Assembly: GCA_001314705.1 (NCBI GenBank)
Contig: LJSU01000024.1
Coordinates: 1-62,528 of the forward strand
Direction of reading: 5' to 3'
Origin: Rhodobacteraceae bacterium HLUCCO07
Lineage (GTDB): Bacteria; Pseudomonadota; Alphaproteobacteria; Rhodobacterales; Rhodobacteraceae
DNA: 62,528 nucleotides
Shown: in pieces, positions 25,039 through 32,969 of the stretch
How the letters are laid out: the number at the start of each line of letters is the position of its first letter
Numbering within the stretch: the stretch's first letter is position 1
Made by a program: the position numbers and the translations under genes
Notes under the pieces: model-generated
What the model was told of the DNA's origin: nothing
Seen by the model: only the letters and a program-made list of their open reading frames with translations
Databases searched by the model: none

Positions 25039-26597
25039 TCGACGAGCCCGGCCGAGCGGGCGGCGGTCTCGATGGTGGCGCGCGCGGTGCGGTCGTCGCC
25101 ATGTGCGGCCAGCGCCGAATCGAACGCCGATTCGGCCGCCTCGCGGTCCCCGAGAATGGCCTGCGAGGTGATGAGCCGCGCCCATTCCTGTGCGCTGCCG
25201 CCCTCTTCGGCCAGCCGCTCGGAAAGGGTTGCCACCATGGTGCGGATCATCTCCTCGCGGTCCTCCTCAGGCATTTGCGCGGCGTTTTCCATGTCTTCGG
25301 CGGTGGGGCCGGCGGGTGCGGCGCCCTCCTCGCCCGGCAGCGGCAGTTCGCGGGCTGCGGGCGCGGTTTTCAGCAGACCGGCACGCACCGCGCCTTCGCG
25401 CACGGTGGCCAGCATCTGTGGCTGATCGGCAAAGATCATCTGGGCCTCGTCCCATATGGCGCTGGCGTGATCGGTGTTGCCAAGGATGCCCAGCGCACCG
25501 ATCAGCCGCGCCCATTCCTCGGGGCTGCCGCCCTCGGTGGCGAGCTTGTCGTTGAGTTCGTCGACCATGTTCTGAATGAGGTCCCGGCGCTCGTCCTCGG
25601 AGAGGTCTTCGGCGTTGGCGATGCTTTCGGCGCTCGGGCCTTCGGGACCGGCGGGATCGGGCTGGGAATAGTCGCGCACCCCGGCCATCCAGGCGATATC
25701 GTCGATCTGGCGGCGGATCTGGGCGATCCAGGGCGCGTTTTCCGGGCCCTGGCGCAAGAGGCCGTCCCAGAGGCGAAACGCCATGTCGGGGCGATCGTTC
25801 TGCAGGAGCATCTGCCCAGTGTAATACCGCGCGACCGGGTTGTTGGGCTCCTTTTCGAGGGCGCGGCGCAGTTCGGCCTCGGCCTCGGGCGAGACATAGC
25901 CCTGGGCGGCGGTGATCATCAGATCGGCCAGCAGGACATGGTCGTCGGCGCTGGCCTCGTCACCGCGCAGGCGCACCACGGCCGCCTGGGCCTCGGCGGC
26001 GGCGCTGTAATTGCCGAGTCCGGCCTCGTTGCGGGCCAGGAGCGTCTGTCCCTGGAGGTCATCAGGGCGTTCGGCGACGGCTTCGCGCAGCTTCTCGATG
26101 AGATCGGCAAAGCGTTCCTCGTCGGGGGTGTTGAGCGGGGCCGCGGGCAGTTCGTCCATGCGCTCGGCCTGGCTTGGCCGCGTGGCGCGCATCTCGTTTG
26201 ACCGCGCGATCCGCTGGGAGATGGGCAGATCGCGCGCGCCGGGTTTGCCGAGCACCGGATAAAGCGCCAGCGAGCCGCCGACCGTGGCGACGAGCACGAG
26301 CCCCGCAAGCGCCAGCGTGGCGGCGCGGGGCTGGCCGCTTCCGGTGGTGCTCGCCGCGCGCAGCCGGGCATCCGCCTGGAGCACGCGGCGGCCGACCTCG
26401 GTGCGCACGCGCTCGGCATCGGCCTCGTCGATCAGGCCGCGGGCAAGGTCGCGCTCGACCTCCTTGAGCTGATCGCGGTAGATGCGCAGGTCATAGGCGG
26501 CGGGGTGCTCCTCCGCGGGCTTGGCGCGCAGGAGCGTCAGGGCGAACACGAGAGCAATTGCGAGTGCGAGTGCGGCGGCGGTGATCCAGAATACCAT
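25035..26597 (-). CDS. ccmI: Cytochrome c biogenesis protein CcmI (CycH)
   Basis: A 520-residue inner-membrane apocytochrome c chaperone. Two transmembrane helices (residues 3-23 and about 92-112) flank a cytoplasmic leucine-zipper-like loop, then a large periplasmic TPR domain begins near residue 160. Beyond the TPR part are two tandem 90-residue copies, 321-410 and 431-520, each starting PSAES/PTAED and containing EEGGSxxEWARLI-type segments. That C-terminal duplication is likely the apocytochrome-binding region. The usual ccmABCDG genes are not nearby. It is divergent from soxB with 195 bp between. Confidence 0.9.
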   Translation of the reverse strand: MVFWITAAALALAIALVFALTLLRAKPAEEHPAAYDLRIYRDQLKEVERDLARGLIDEADAERVRTEVGRRVLQADARLRAASTTGSGQPRAATLALAGLVLVATVGGSLALYPVLGKPGARDLPISQRIARSNEMRATRPSQAERMDELPAAPLNTPDEERFADLIEKLREAVAERPDDLQGQTLLARNEAGLGNYSAAAEAQAAVVRLRGDEASADDHVLLADLMITAAQGYVSPEAEAELRRALEKEPNNPVARYYTGQMLLQNDRPDMAFRLWDGLLRQGPENAPWIAQIRRQIDDIAWMAGVRDYSQPDPAGPEGPSAESIANAEDLSEDERRDLIQNMVDELNDKLATEGGSPEEWARLIGALGILGNTDHASAIWDEAQMIFADQPQMLATVREGAVRAGLLKTAPAARELPLPGEEGAAPAGPTAEDMENAAQMPEEDREEMIRTMVATLSERLAEEGGSAQEWARLITSQAILGDREAAESAFDSALAAHGDDRTARATIETAARSAGLVE

Positions 26598-26792
26598 TGC
26601 GGGCCCCGGTTAGAACTTCATGTGCCCTGCATGTAATCGTGCCGGCGCCGGGGCGAAAGGGCAAATGGCCGCATGGATACGCGATGTCGCATTCGGGTGT
26701 CATTGTGACGGATGCAAACGCGGGGCAAAACCGGCAAAGTTGCACTAGGATGGCGCGGGGTCATCGCATCGGGAATCGGGGGAAACGGACGC

Positions 26793-28037
26793 ATGAGACG
26801 GTATTCAGCCTTTGCGGTGGCGCGGGAGGCCACACGTTACCACCAGGGATGGGCGCGCGCGTGGCGCTCGCCCGAGCCGAAGAAGAAATACGACGTCATC
26901 ATCGTCGGCGCGGGCGGGCACGGGCTGGCCACGGCGTTCTACCTTGGCAGGAATTTCGGGATCACCAATGTCGCGATCCTCGAAAAGGGCTGGCTGGGCG
27001 GCGGCAATACCGGGCGCAACACCACGATCATCCGCTCGAATTACCTGCAGGACCCCTCGGCGGCGATCTACGAGAAATCGCGCTCGCTCTACGAGACGAT
27101 GAGCCAGGATCTCAATTACAACGTGATGTATTCGCCGCGCGGCGTCCTGATGCTGGCCCAGACGGAAGCCGAGGTGCGCGGCTACAAGCGCACAGCACAC
27201 GCCAACGCCTTGCAGGGCGTGGACACCGAGTTCGTGTCGCCCGAGCGGGTGAAGCAACTGGTGCCGATTATCTCGCTCGACGGGCCGCGCTACCCGGTGC
27301 TGGGCGGGCTCTGGCAGGCGCGCGCCGGGACCGGGCGGCATGACGCGGTGGCCTGGGGCTATGCGCGGGCGTGCAGCGACATGGGGATGGACATCATCCA
27401 GCAATGCGAGGTCACGGGGATACGCCAGGACGGTGGCAAGGTCGTCGGCGTGGACACCACGAAAGGCGCGATCGACTGCGACAAGCTGGGCGTGGTGGTG
27501 GCCGGCCATTCCGGGGTGCTGGCCGAGATGGCCGGGTTCCGCCTGCCCATTGAATCGGTGGCGCTCCAGGCGCTGGTGAGCGAGCCGATCAAGCCCTGCA
27601 TGGACATCGTGGTGATGGCCAACACGGTGCATGGCTACATGAGCCAGTCCGACAAGGGCGAGATGGTGATCGGCGGCGGTGCGGACGGGTATAACAACTA
27701 TACCCAGCGCGGCAGCTTCCACCACATCGAGGAAACCGTGCGCGCGCTGGTCGAGACCTTCCCGATGATTTCACGTCTCAAGATGCTGCGGCAGTGGGGC
27801 GGGATCGTGGACATGACCGGGGATCGCTCGCCGATCCTGTCGAAAACACCGGTGGAGAACGTCTTTTTCAACTGCGGCTGGGGCACCGGCGGGTTCAAGG
27901 CGACGCCGGGCTCGGGCTGGGGGTTCGCGGAACTGGTGGCCAAGGGGTATTCGCCACTTTGCGAGGCGTTCGGGCTGGACCGCTTCCGCGAGGGGCGGTT
28001 CGTGGACGAGAGCGTGGCCGCAGGGGTGGCGCATTGA
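26793..28037 (+). CDS. soxB: Sarcosine oxidase beta subunit
   Basis: A 414-residue flavoprotein subunit of heterotetrameric sarcosine oxidase, which oxidises sarcosine to glycine and passes the methyl group to tetrahydrofolate. The dinucleotide-binding motif is VIIVGAGGHGLATAFYLG (about residues 36-53). It starts RRYSAFAVAREATRYHQGW, as SoxB does, and has the family segment GNTGRNTTIIRSNYL. The ATG at 26793 is preceded by a G-rich site (GGGGGAAACGGA); the frame extends upstream without a better one. It leads soxB-soxD-soxA-soxG, but here 616 bp separate it from soxD. Confidence 0.94.
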   Translation: MRRYSAFAVAREATRYHQGWARAWRSPEPKKKYDVIIVGAGGHGLATAFYLGRNFGITNVAILEKGWLGGGNTGRNTTIIRSNYLQDPSAAIYEKSRSLYETMSQDLNYNVMYSPRGVLMLAQTEAEVRGYKRTAHANALQGVDTEFVSPERVKQLVPIISLDGPRYPVLGGLWQARAGTGRHDAVAWGYARACSDMGMDIIQQCEVTGIRQDGGKVVGVDTTKGAIDCDKLGVVVAGHSGVLAEMAGFRLPIESVALQALVSEPIKPCMDIVVMANTVHGYMSQSDKGEMVIGGGADGYNNYTQRGSFHHIEETVRALVETFPMISRLKMLRQWGGIVDMTGDRSPILSKTPVENVFFNCGWGTGGFKATPGSGWGFAELVAKGYSPLCEAFGLDRFREGRFVDESVAAGVAH

Positions 28038-28302
28038 TGGGGCGCGAAACGGTCGGGACGCGGGCGTTCCTGCAACGCGAACAGGGCGGAATCCCTGCAT
28101 ATTTCAGGCTTTCCCGGGCATGGAGCGGCACGGGGATCACCCCGGAAAGCAGCGCATCGGAGTTCAGGTCGGCAGGTTTTTGCCACCCGCGAGTGAAGCA
28201 AATCGCAGGAAAATGCCTAAACCGACCGGGGATTTCCGCTCATTCTTCCGTTGTGCGAGGAAACGCCCCAACTGTGGTTCATACCGAAAAGGAGGATGAA
28301 CC

Positions 28303-28536
28303 ATGTCGCATTTTGACTATGACACCAGCCTGCACAACGAGCCCCGAACCTCGTCAGGATCGGGCATACTCGGGTGGATCATCGCCCTTGGGCTGGTTGT
28401 TGGCGTTCTCGTCGTGCTGGGCTCGTTCGGATCCGGCACCATCGAGCCCGACCAGGGTAGCGGTGCCGGTACAGGGACGGAAGGCACTGGCTCGGACATG
28501 CCGGCGGCCGAAGCACCGGCGGACGACGCGAACTGA
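28303..28536 (+). CDS. Small single-pass membrane protein inserted in the sox locus
   Basis: A 77-residue protein with one hydrophobic helix (ILGWIIALGLVVGVLVVLG, about residues 23-41), a polar N-terminus and a Gly/Thr/Ala-rich acidic tail. No family function is known to me. AAAAGGAGG lies at ideal spacing before the ATG, so it is well translated. It sits between soxB and soxD, which usually lie close together, and has 265 bp of upstream sequence that could hold its own promoter. Its presence in the sarcosine oxidase locus may be coincidental. Confidence 0.75.
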   Translation: MSHFDYDTSLHNEPRTSSGSGILGWIIALGLVVGVLVVLGSFGSGTIEPDQGSGAGTGTEGTGSDMPAAEAPADDAN

Positions 28537-28653
28537 AACCGATCTCAAGCAGGATCCGACCCGAATGGGCCGGTGCCTTGGGGCGCCGGCCCATTTGTCA
28601 TGTGCGCCCGCCCTCACGCTGAACGACATCACGAACCGAAAGGGACAGGCGCC

Positions 28654-28983
28654 ATGCTGATCCTTGAATGCCCCTGTTGCGGGGTCAAAGGCGAAGAGAC
28701 GGAATTTCATGGCGGGGGCGAGGCGCATATCAAGCGCTTCGGTCCGGGCTCGTCCGAGGAAGAGTTTCACGACTACCTCTTTGCCAAGGAAAACCCGCGC
28801 GGCGTGCATTTCGAACGCTGGCGGCATGTGAATGGCTGCGGCAAGTGGTTCCACGTGGCGCGCTGCACCCGGACGCTGGAGGTGTTCGGCAGCTATTCGG
28901 CGCAGACCACCGAGCCGCCGCAGGAGATACGCGACGCGATCACGGCCAGGCGGCCGGGCTGGCGCTGGAGGGAATTTTCGTGA
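28654..28983 (+). CDS. soxD: Sarcosine oxidase delta subunit
   Basis: A 109-residue zinc-binding subunit of heterotetrameric sarcosine oxidase. It begins LILECPCCGVKGEETEFHGGGEAH-like sequence, in which CPxCG plus later His and Cys residues hold zinc, and continues with EEFHDYLFAKENPRG, EHW-type (ERWRHVNGCGKWFHVAR) and TEPP segments typical of SoxD. The start at 28654 follows AAAGGGACA. Copy B of the structured repeat begins 24 bp after the stop, before soxA. Confidence 0.93.
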   Translation: MLILECPCCGVKGEETEFHGGGEAHIKRFGPGSSEEEFHDYLFAKENPRGVHFERWRHVNGCGKWFHVARCTRTLEVFGSYSAQTTEPPQEIRDAITARRPGWRWREFS

Positions 28984-29006
28984 TGGCGTTTGCGATCTGT
29001 TTCCCT

Positions 29007-29085
29007 GCCGGGTCGCTTGCGGCCCGGCATGCGCCCGCCCGCCCCATGGCGGGCGCATTCGCGCCCACCCGGGCGGCCGCATGCC
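29007..29085 (+). repeat. Structured interspersed repeat, copy B (between soxD and soxA)
   Basis: A 79-bp element 24 bp after soxD. Hairpin 1 has stem GCCGGG/CCCGGC. An outer stem GGCATGCG/CGCATGCC encloses GCGCCCGCC...GGCGGGCGC and the small hairpin GGGCGC-ATTC-GCGCCC, which are alternative pairings. It matches copy C (43321-43401) at roughly 85 percent of positions. It lies 44 bp before the soxA start. Confidence 0.8.
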
Positions 29086-29128
29086 TCTGCTTGGCGCAAG
29101 GCAGTATCAGAATCACAAGGGGGCGGAC

Positions 29129-32100
29129 ATGAGCACGCGTCTGGCATTTGGCGGTCGGCGGATCGACCGCACGAAACCCGTGGAATTCCGCTTCAACGGC
29201 AAGCGGCTCAAGGGGTTTGCGGGCGATACGCTGGCCTCGGCGCTTCTGGCCAATGACCAGGTGATGGTGGGGCGCAGCTTCAAGTATCACCGCCCGCGCG
29301 GCATCGTGGCCTCGGGGGCCGAAGAGCCCAACGCGCTCTTCAACATGGGTCAGGGCGGGCGGTTCGAGCCCAACCAGCGCGCCACCACGACCGAGCTTTT
29401 CGACGGGCTCAGCGTGACCAGCCAGAACCACTGGCCAAGCCTCGAATTCGACGTGGGCGCGATCAACAATCACCTCGCGCGGTTCTTTCCGGCCGGGTTC
29501 TACTACAAGACCTTCATGTTCCCGCGTTTCGCGTGGAAGCATGTTTACGAGCCGATCGTGCGGCAATCGGCCGGCCTCGGCCGCGCGCCCAAGGACCGCG
29601 ATGCCGACCGGTACGAGCATTTCTACGCGTTCTTCGATGTCGTGGTCATCGGCGGCGGCGTCGCGGGATTGCAGGCGGCACGGGCCGCGGGCGCGGCGGG
29701 CGCGAAGGTGTTGGTCATGGAGCAGACCGCCGATTGGGGCGGGCGCGCGATGGTCGATGGCGGCACGGTGGATGGCCAGCCGGTGGCGGAGTTCGTCTCC
29801 GAGTCGCTGGCCGCGCTGGAGGCGATGGAAAACGTTACCCTGCGCACCCGCATGATGGGCGCCGGGGTCTATGACCATGGCTACCTGCTGGGCTACGAGC
29901 GGCTGCGCGACCATAGCCCCGACGCGCCCGGCCCGCGCCACCGGCTGTGGCGCATCCGGGCGGACCGGATCGTGACGGCGACGGGGGCGATCGAGCGGCC
30001 GCTGAGTTTCGCGGGCAACGACGTGCCCGGCGTGATGCTGGCCAGCGCGGTGCGCGACTATATCGTCGATTACGGCGTCTCGCCCGGGGACCGGGTGGTC
30101 GTGGTGACCAACAATGACGATGCCTATCGCACGGCGATCGCGGTGCGGCAGGCCGGGCTTGCGGTGCCGGTGATCCTCGATGCGCGGCTGGGCGGCGGCG
30201 GGGCGCTGGCCGAGGAGGCGACGAAGCTGGGCATAAGGGTCGAGACCGGCATGGGCGTGGCCAGGGTGCACGGGGCCAGGCGGGTCGAGGGCGTCAGCGT
30301 CTGTGCACAGGCCGGCGAAGGCGCGGTTCTGGAAAGGATCGCCTGCGACGTGGTGGCGATGTCGGGCGGCTGGTCGCCGGTGGTGCACCTGTGGTCGCAT
30401 TGCGGTGGCAAGCTCGTCTGGGACGAGGCCGAGGCGCATTTCCGCCCCGATGGCGACAAGCCGCCGCTGGGCGCGGATGGGGCGGGTTTCGTCGTTCCGG
30501 CGGGGGCCGCCAACGGCGCGCTGTCGCTGGGCGCGGGCCTGGCCGATGCGGATGCCGCGGGGCGGCGCGCGGCAAGAGATCTGGGACTGAAGCCCGCCAG
30601 GTCCGCCGCTCCCGAGGTCGGGGACGCGCCCGAGGCGCCGATCGAGCCGGTCTGGCTGATGCCGCAGGGCGCCAGCGCCGGGCTGCGCATGAAGGCATGG
30701 CTGGATTACCAGAACGATGTCAAGGTGAGCGACGTTCAACTGGCCGCGCGCGAGGGCTATGAATCGGTCGAGCACACCAAGCGCTATACCACGCTGGGGA
30801 TGGCGACGGATCAGGGCAAGCTGAGCAATATCAACGGCCTGGCGATCCTCTCGGACGCGCTGGGCCGGCCCATTCCACAGACCGGCACGACGACCTTCCG
30901 CCCGCCCTATACGCCGATATCCATGGGCGCGATCGCGGGCGAGGCGCGCGGCGAGACATTCCAGCCGTTGCGCCGCACGCCGATGCATGACTGGCACGAG
31001 GCGCAGGGCGCCCATTGGGAGCCGGTGGGCCAGTGGCGGCGCCCCTATTGCTATCCCCGGGGCGAGGAGAGCCATGCCGCGGCCGTCGCGCGCGAGATCA
31101 TGGCCACGCGCGAGAGCCTGGGGCTTCTCGATGCCTCGACGCTGGGCAAGCTTATCGTGAAGGGGCCGGATGCCGGGCGGTTCATGGACATGCTCTACAC
31201 CAACATGATGAGCACGCTGAAACCCGGGCGCTGTCGCTACGGGTTGATGTGCAGCGAGAACGGCTTCCTGATCGACGACGGCGTGGTGGCGCGGATCGAC
31301 GATCAGACCTTCCTGTGCCACACCACCACGGGCGGGGCCGAGCGTATCCATGCCCATATGGAGGAATGGCTTCAGACCGAGTGGTGGGACTGGCAGGTTT
31401 ACGTCGCCAACGTGACCGAGCAGTTCGCCCAGATCGGCGTGGTCGGCCCCAAGGCGCGCAAGGTGCTGGAGAAGCTGACCGAGGACGATCTTAGCGCCGA
31501 TGGCTTCGCCTTCATGGCGTGGAAGGATGTGACCTTCGGCGAGATCGGCGCGCGGGTTTTCCGGATTTCGTTTTCCGGCGAGTTGAGCTTCGAGATCGCC
31601 GTGCCCGCCAGCCACGGGCGCGCGCTCTGGGACAAGCTGCTGGCGGCCGGGCAAGAGTTCGGCGTGACCCCCTATGGCACCGAGGCGCTGCACGTGATGC
31701 GCGCCGAGAAGGGCTTCATCATGATCGGCGACGAGACCGATGGCACGGTGATCCCGCAGGACCTGGGGCTCGACTGGGCGATCTCGAAGAAGAAGGACGA
31801 CTACCTCGGCAAGCGGGCGCAGGCGCGCAGCCACATGAGCGATCCGAACCGCTGGAAGCTTGTGGGGCTGGAAACCGTGGACGGCTCGGTCATTCCCGAC
31901 GGGGCCTATGCGGTGGCCGAGGGCACCAATGCCAACGGCCAGCGCAACGTGCAGGGGCGCGTAACCTCGAGCTATTTCAGCCCGACGCTGGGCCGTGGCA
32001 TCGCCATGGGGCTGGTTCTGCACGGGCCGGACCGGATGGGCGAGGTGATCGAGTTTCCCGGCACCGACGGCAAGACCTACAGCGCGAAGATCGTCGATCC

Positions 32101-32140
32101 GGTCTTCTATGACAAGGACGGGGAGAAGCAGAATGTCTGA
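29129..32140 (+). CDS. soxA: Sarcosine oxidase alpha subunit
   Basis: The 1003-residue large subunit. Domains in order: a 2Fe-2S-ferredoxin-like N-terminus (VEFRFNGKRLKGFAGDTLASALLAN), a FAD/NAD-binding segment (VVVIGGGVAGLQAARAAGAAG, about residue 168 on), a central mixed region, and a C-terminal GcvT-type tetrahydrofolate-binding half (from about residue 610, with LGLLDASTLGKLIVKGPDA and IVDPVFYDKDG). The ATG at 29129 has AAGGGGG ahead. The frame is open about 100 codons further upstream, crossing the repeat and soxD, which I reject. Its stop lies 8 bp inside soxG. Confidence 0.95.
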   Translation: MSTRLAFGGRRIDRTKPVEFRFNGKRLKGFAGDTLASALLANDQVMVGRSFKYHRPRGIVASGAEEPNALFNMGQGGRFEPNQRATTTELFDGLSVTSQNHWPSLEFDVGAINNHLARFFPAGFYYKTFMFPRFAWKHVYEPIVRQSAGLGRAPKDRDADRYEHFYAFFDVVVIGGGVAGLQAARAAGAAGAKVLVMEQTADWGGRAMVDGGTVDGQPVAEFVSESLAALEAMENVTLRTRMMGAGVYDHGYLLGYERLRDHSPDAPGPRHRLWRIRADRIVTATGAIERPLSFAGNDVPGVMLASAVRDYIVDYGVSPGDRVVVVTNNDDAYRTAIAVRQAGLAVPVILDARLGGGGALAEEATKLGIRVETGMGVARVHGARRVEGVSVCAQAGEGAVLERIACDVVAMSGGWSPVVHLWSHCGGKLVWDEAEAHFRPDGDKPPLGADGAGFVVPAGAANGALSLGAGLADADAAGRRAARDLGLKPARSAAPEVGDAPEAPIEPVWLMPQGASAGLRMKAWLDYQNDVKVSDVQLAAREGYESVEHTKRYTTLGMATDQGKLSNINGLAILSDALGRPIPQTGTTTFRPPYTPISMGAIAGEARGETFQPLRRTPMHDWHEAQGAHWEPVGQWRRPYCYPRGEESHAAAVAREIMATRESLGLLDASTLGKLIVKGPDAGRFMDMLYTNMMSTLKPGRCRYGLMCSENGFLIDDGVVARIDDQTFLCHTTTGGAERIHAHMEEWLQTEWWDWQVYVANVTEQFAQIGVVGPKARKVLEKLTEDDLSADGFAFMAWKDVTFGEIGARVFRISFSGELSFEIAVPASHGRALWDKLLAAGQEFGVTPYGTEALHVMRAEKGFIMIGDETDGTVIPQDLGLDWAISKKKDDYLGKRAQARSHMSDPNRWKLVGLETVDGSVIPDGAYAVAEGTNANGQRNVQGRVTSSYFSPTLGRGIAMGLVLHGPDRMGEVIEFPGTDGKTYSAKIVDPVFYDKDGEKQNV

Positions 32141-32702
32141 GGCGAAAAGCGCGCTGCCCGGCGCCCGGTTTGACGGGATCGCATCGGTCGAGGAGGCCGG
32201 GCTCAACGGCATGATCACGCTGCGCGGCGATCTGGACGACACGGCGCTGGCAAAGGCCCTGCGCGAGGTGACGGGATGCGCCCTGCCCGGCCCGCGCGAA
32301 GTGGTGATGGCGGGTGACAAGGGCGCGGCATGGATGTCGCCGGACGAGCTTCTGGTGATGGTGCCGCATGGCGAGGCAGAGGCCGCGGTTGCCGCGCTCG
32401 ATGCCGCGCTGGGCGAGAGCCACGCGCTGGCGGTCAACGTGTCGGACGCGCGGGCGGTCTTCGACGTGCGGGGTTCCCATGCCCGCGAGGTGCTGGGCAA
32501 GCTGATGCCGGTGGATTTCTCCGCCGCCGCCTTCGGCCCGGGGCAGATCCGCCGCTCGCGCATGGCGCAGGTGCCCGCCGCCGTCTGGATGACGGGCGAG
32601 GACGCGTTCCGCGTGGTCTGTTTCCGCTCGGTCGCGCAATATGTATTCGACCTGCTGAAAACCGCCGCGTCCGAGGGCGGCGAGGTCGGGCTTTACGCCT
32701 GA
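32133..32702 (+). CDS. soxG: Sarcosine oxidase gamma subunit
   Basis: A 189-residue GcvT-related subunit of heterotetrameric sarcosine oxidase, lining the tetrahydrofolate site. Family features are GMITLRGDLDDTALAKAL, PDELLVMVP, VNVSDARAVFDVRGSHAREVLGKLMPVDF and the Arg/Ser-rich RRSRMAQVPAAVW. The ATG at 32133-32135 overlaps the end of soxA by 8 bp, so the subunits are translationally linked. It ends the operon; folate enzymes such as purU or folD, often next to sox genes, are absent. Confidence 0.92.
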   Translation: MSEAKSALPGARFDGIASVEEAGLNGMITLRGDLDDTALAKALREVTGCALPGPREVVMAGDKGAAWMSPDELLVMVPHGEAEAAVAALDAALGESHALAVNVSDARAVFDVRGSHAREVLGKLMPVDFSAAAFGPGQIRRSRMAQVPAAVWMTGEDAFRVVCFRSVAQYVFDLLKTAASEGGEVGLYA

Positions 32703-32784
32703 GACGCCTGCGGGTCGCGCGCCCGGGCCGTGACGTGCGACAGATGTGCAAGGCGGGACATGGGATGACCGACATCCGATGAAA

Positions 32785-32914
32785 GGGCAGCGCCCGACCG
32801 CGGGTGGGCGCCTCCGTCGGTTGTGGCAGACAATTTATCTCAAGGTATCTTCCAATGATGACCGGTCGTTCGACGTTGAATAGCGCCCGCCCGGGGGGCG
32901 GTCGGGCGCTGCCC
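32785..32914. repeat. Long inverted repeat between soxG and the methyltransferase gene
   Basis: GGGCAGCGCCCGACCGC (32785-32801) and its exact 17-base reverse complement (32898-32914) enclose 96 bp. Pairing continues inward for 9 more positions (GGGTGGGCG with CGCCCGCCC, one G-T) around a small G bulge. The right arm alone also folds (AGCGCCCG/CGGGCGCT). The genes on both sides converge here, so it may serve as a two-way terminator or be a degenerate MITE. Confidence 0.6.
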
Positions 32915-32969
32915 GGGCGGCTCCGCCGCTGTTCCGGGCAGGAATGACGTCGATCGAGCGCGGCGTGGT

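Noticed and set aside
28038-28302. Open frame from an ATG at the soxB stop running toward soxD
   Set aside because: No ribosome site of its own, low-complexity translation, and it overlaps better-supported genes downstream in another frame.
28832-29128. Upstream extension of the soxA frame by about 100 codons
   Set aside because: The extension runs through the end of soxD and repeat B; SoxA family proteins start at the ATG at 29129 with a good ribosome site.
28893-29147. Arg/Pro/Gly-rich small minus-strand frames over repeats B and C
   Set aside because: They arise from translating the palindromic repeat; the same peptide pattern appears at both copies without gene context.
28940-32563. 1207-codon open frame on the minus strand opposite soxA and soxG
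   Set aside because: Antisense shadow of high-G+C genes; composition rich in His/Arg/Pro/Ala, no family match, and the plus strand has clear soxA/soxG motifs.
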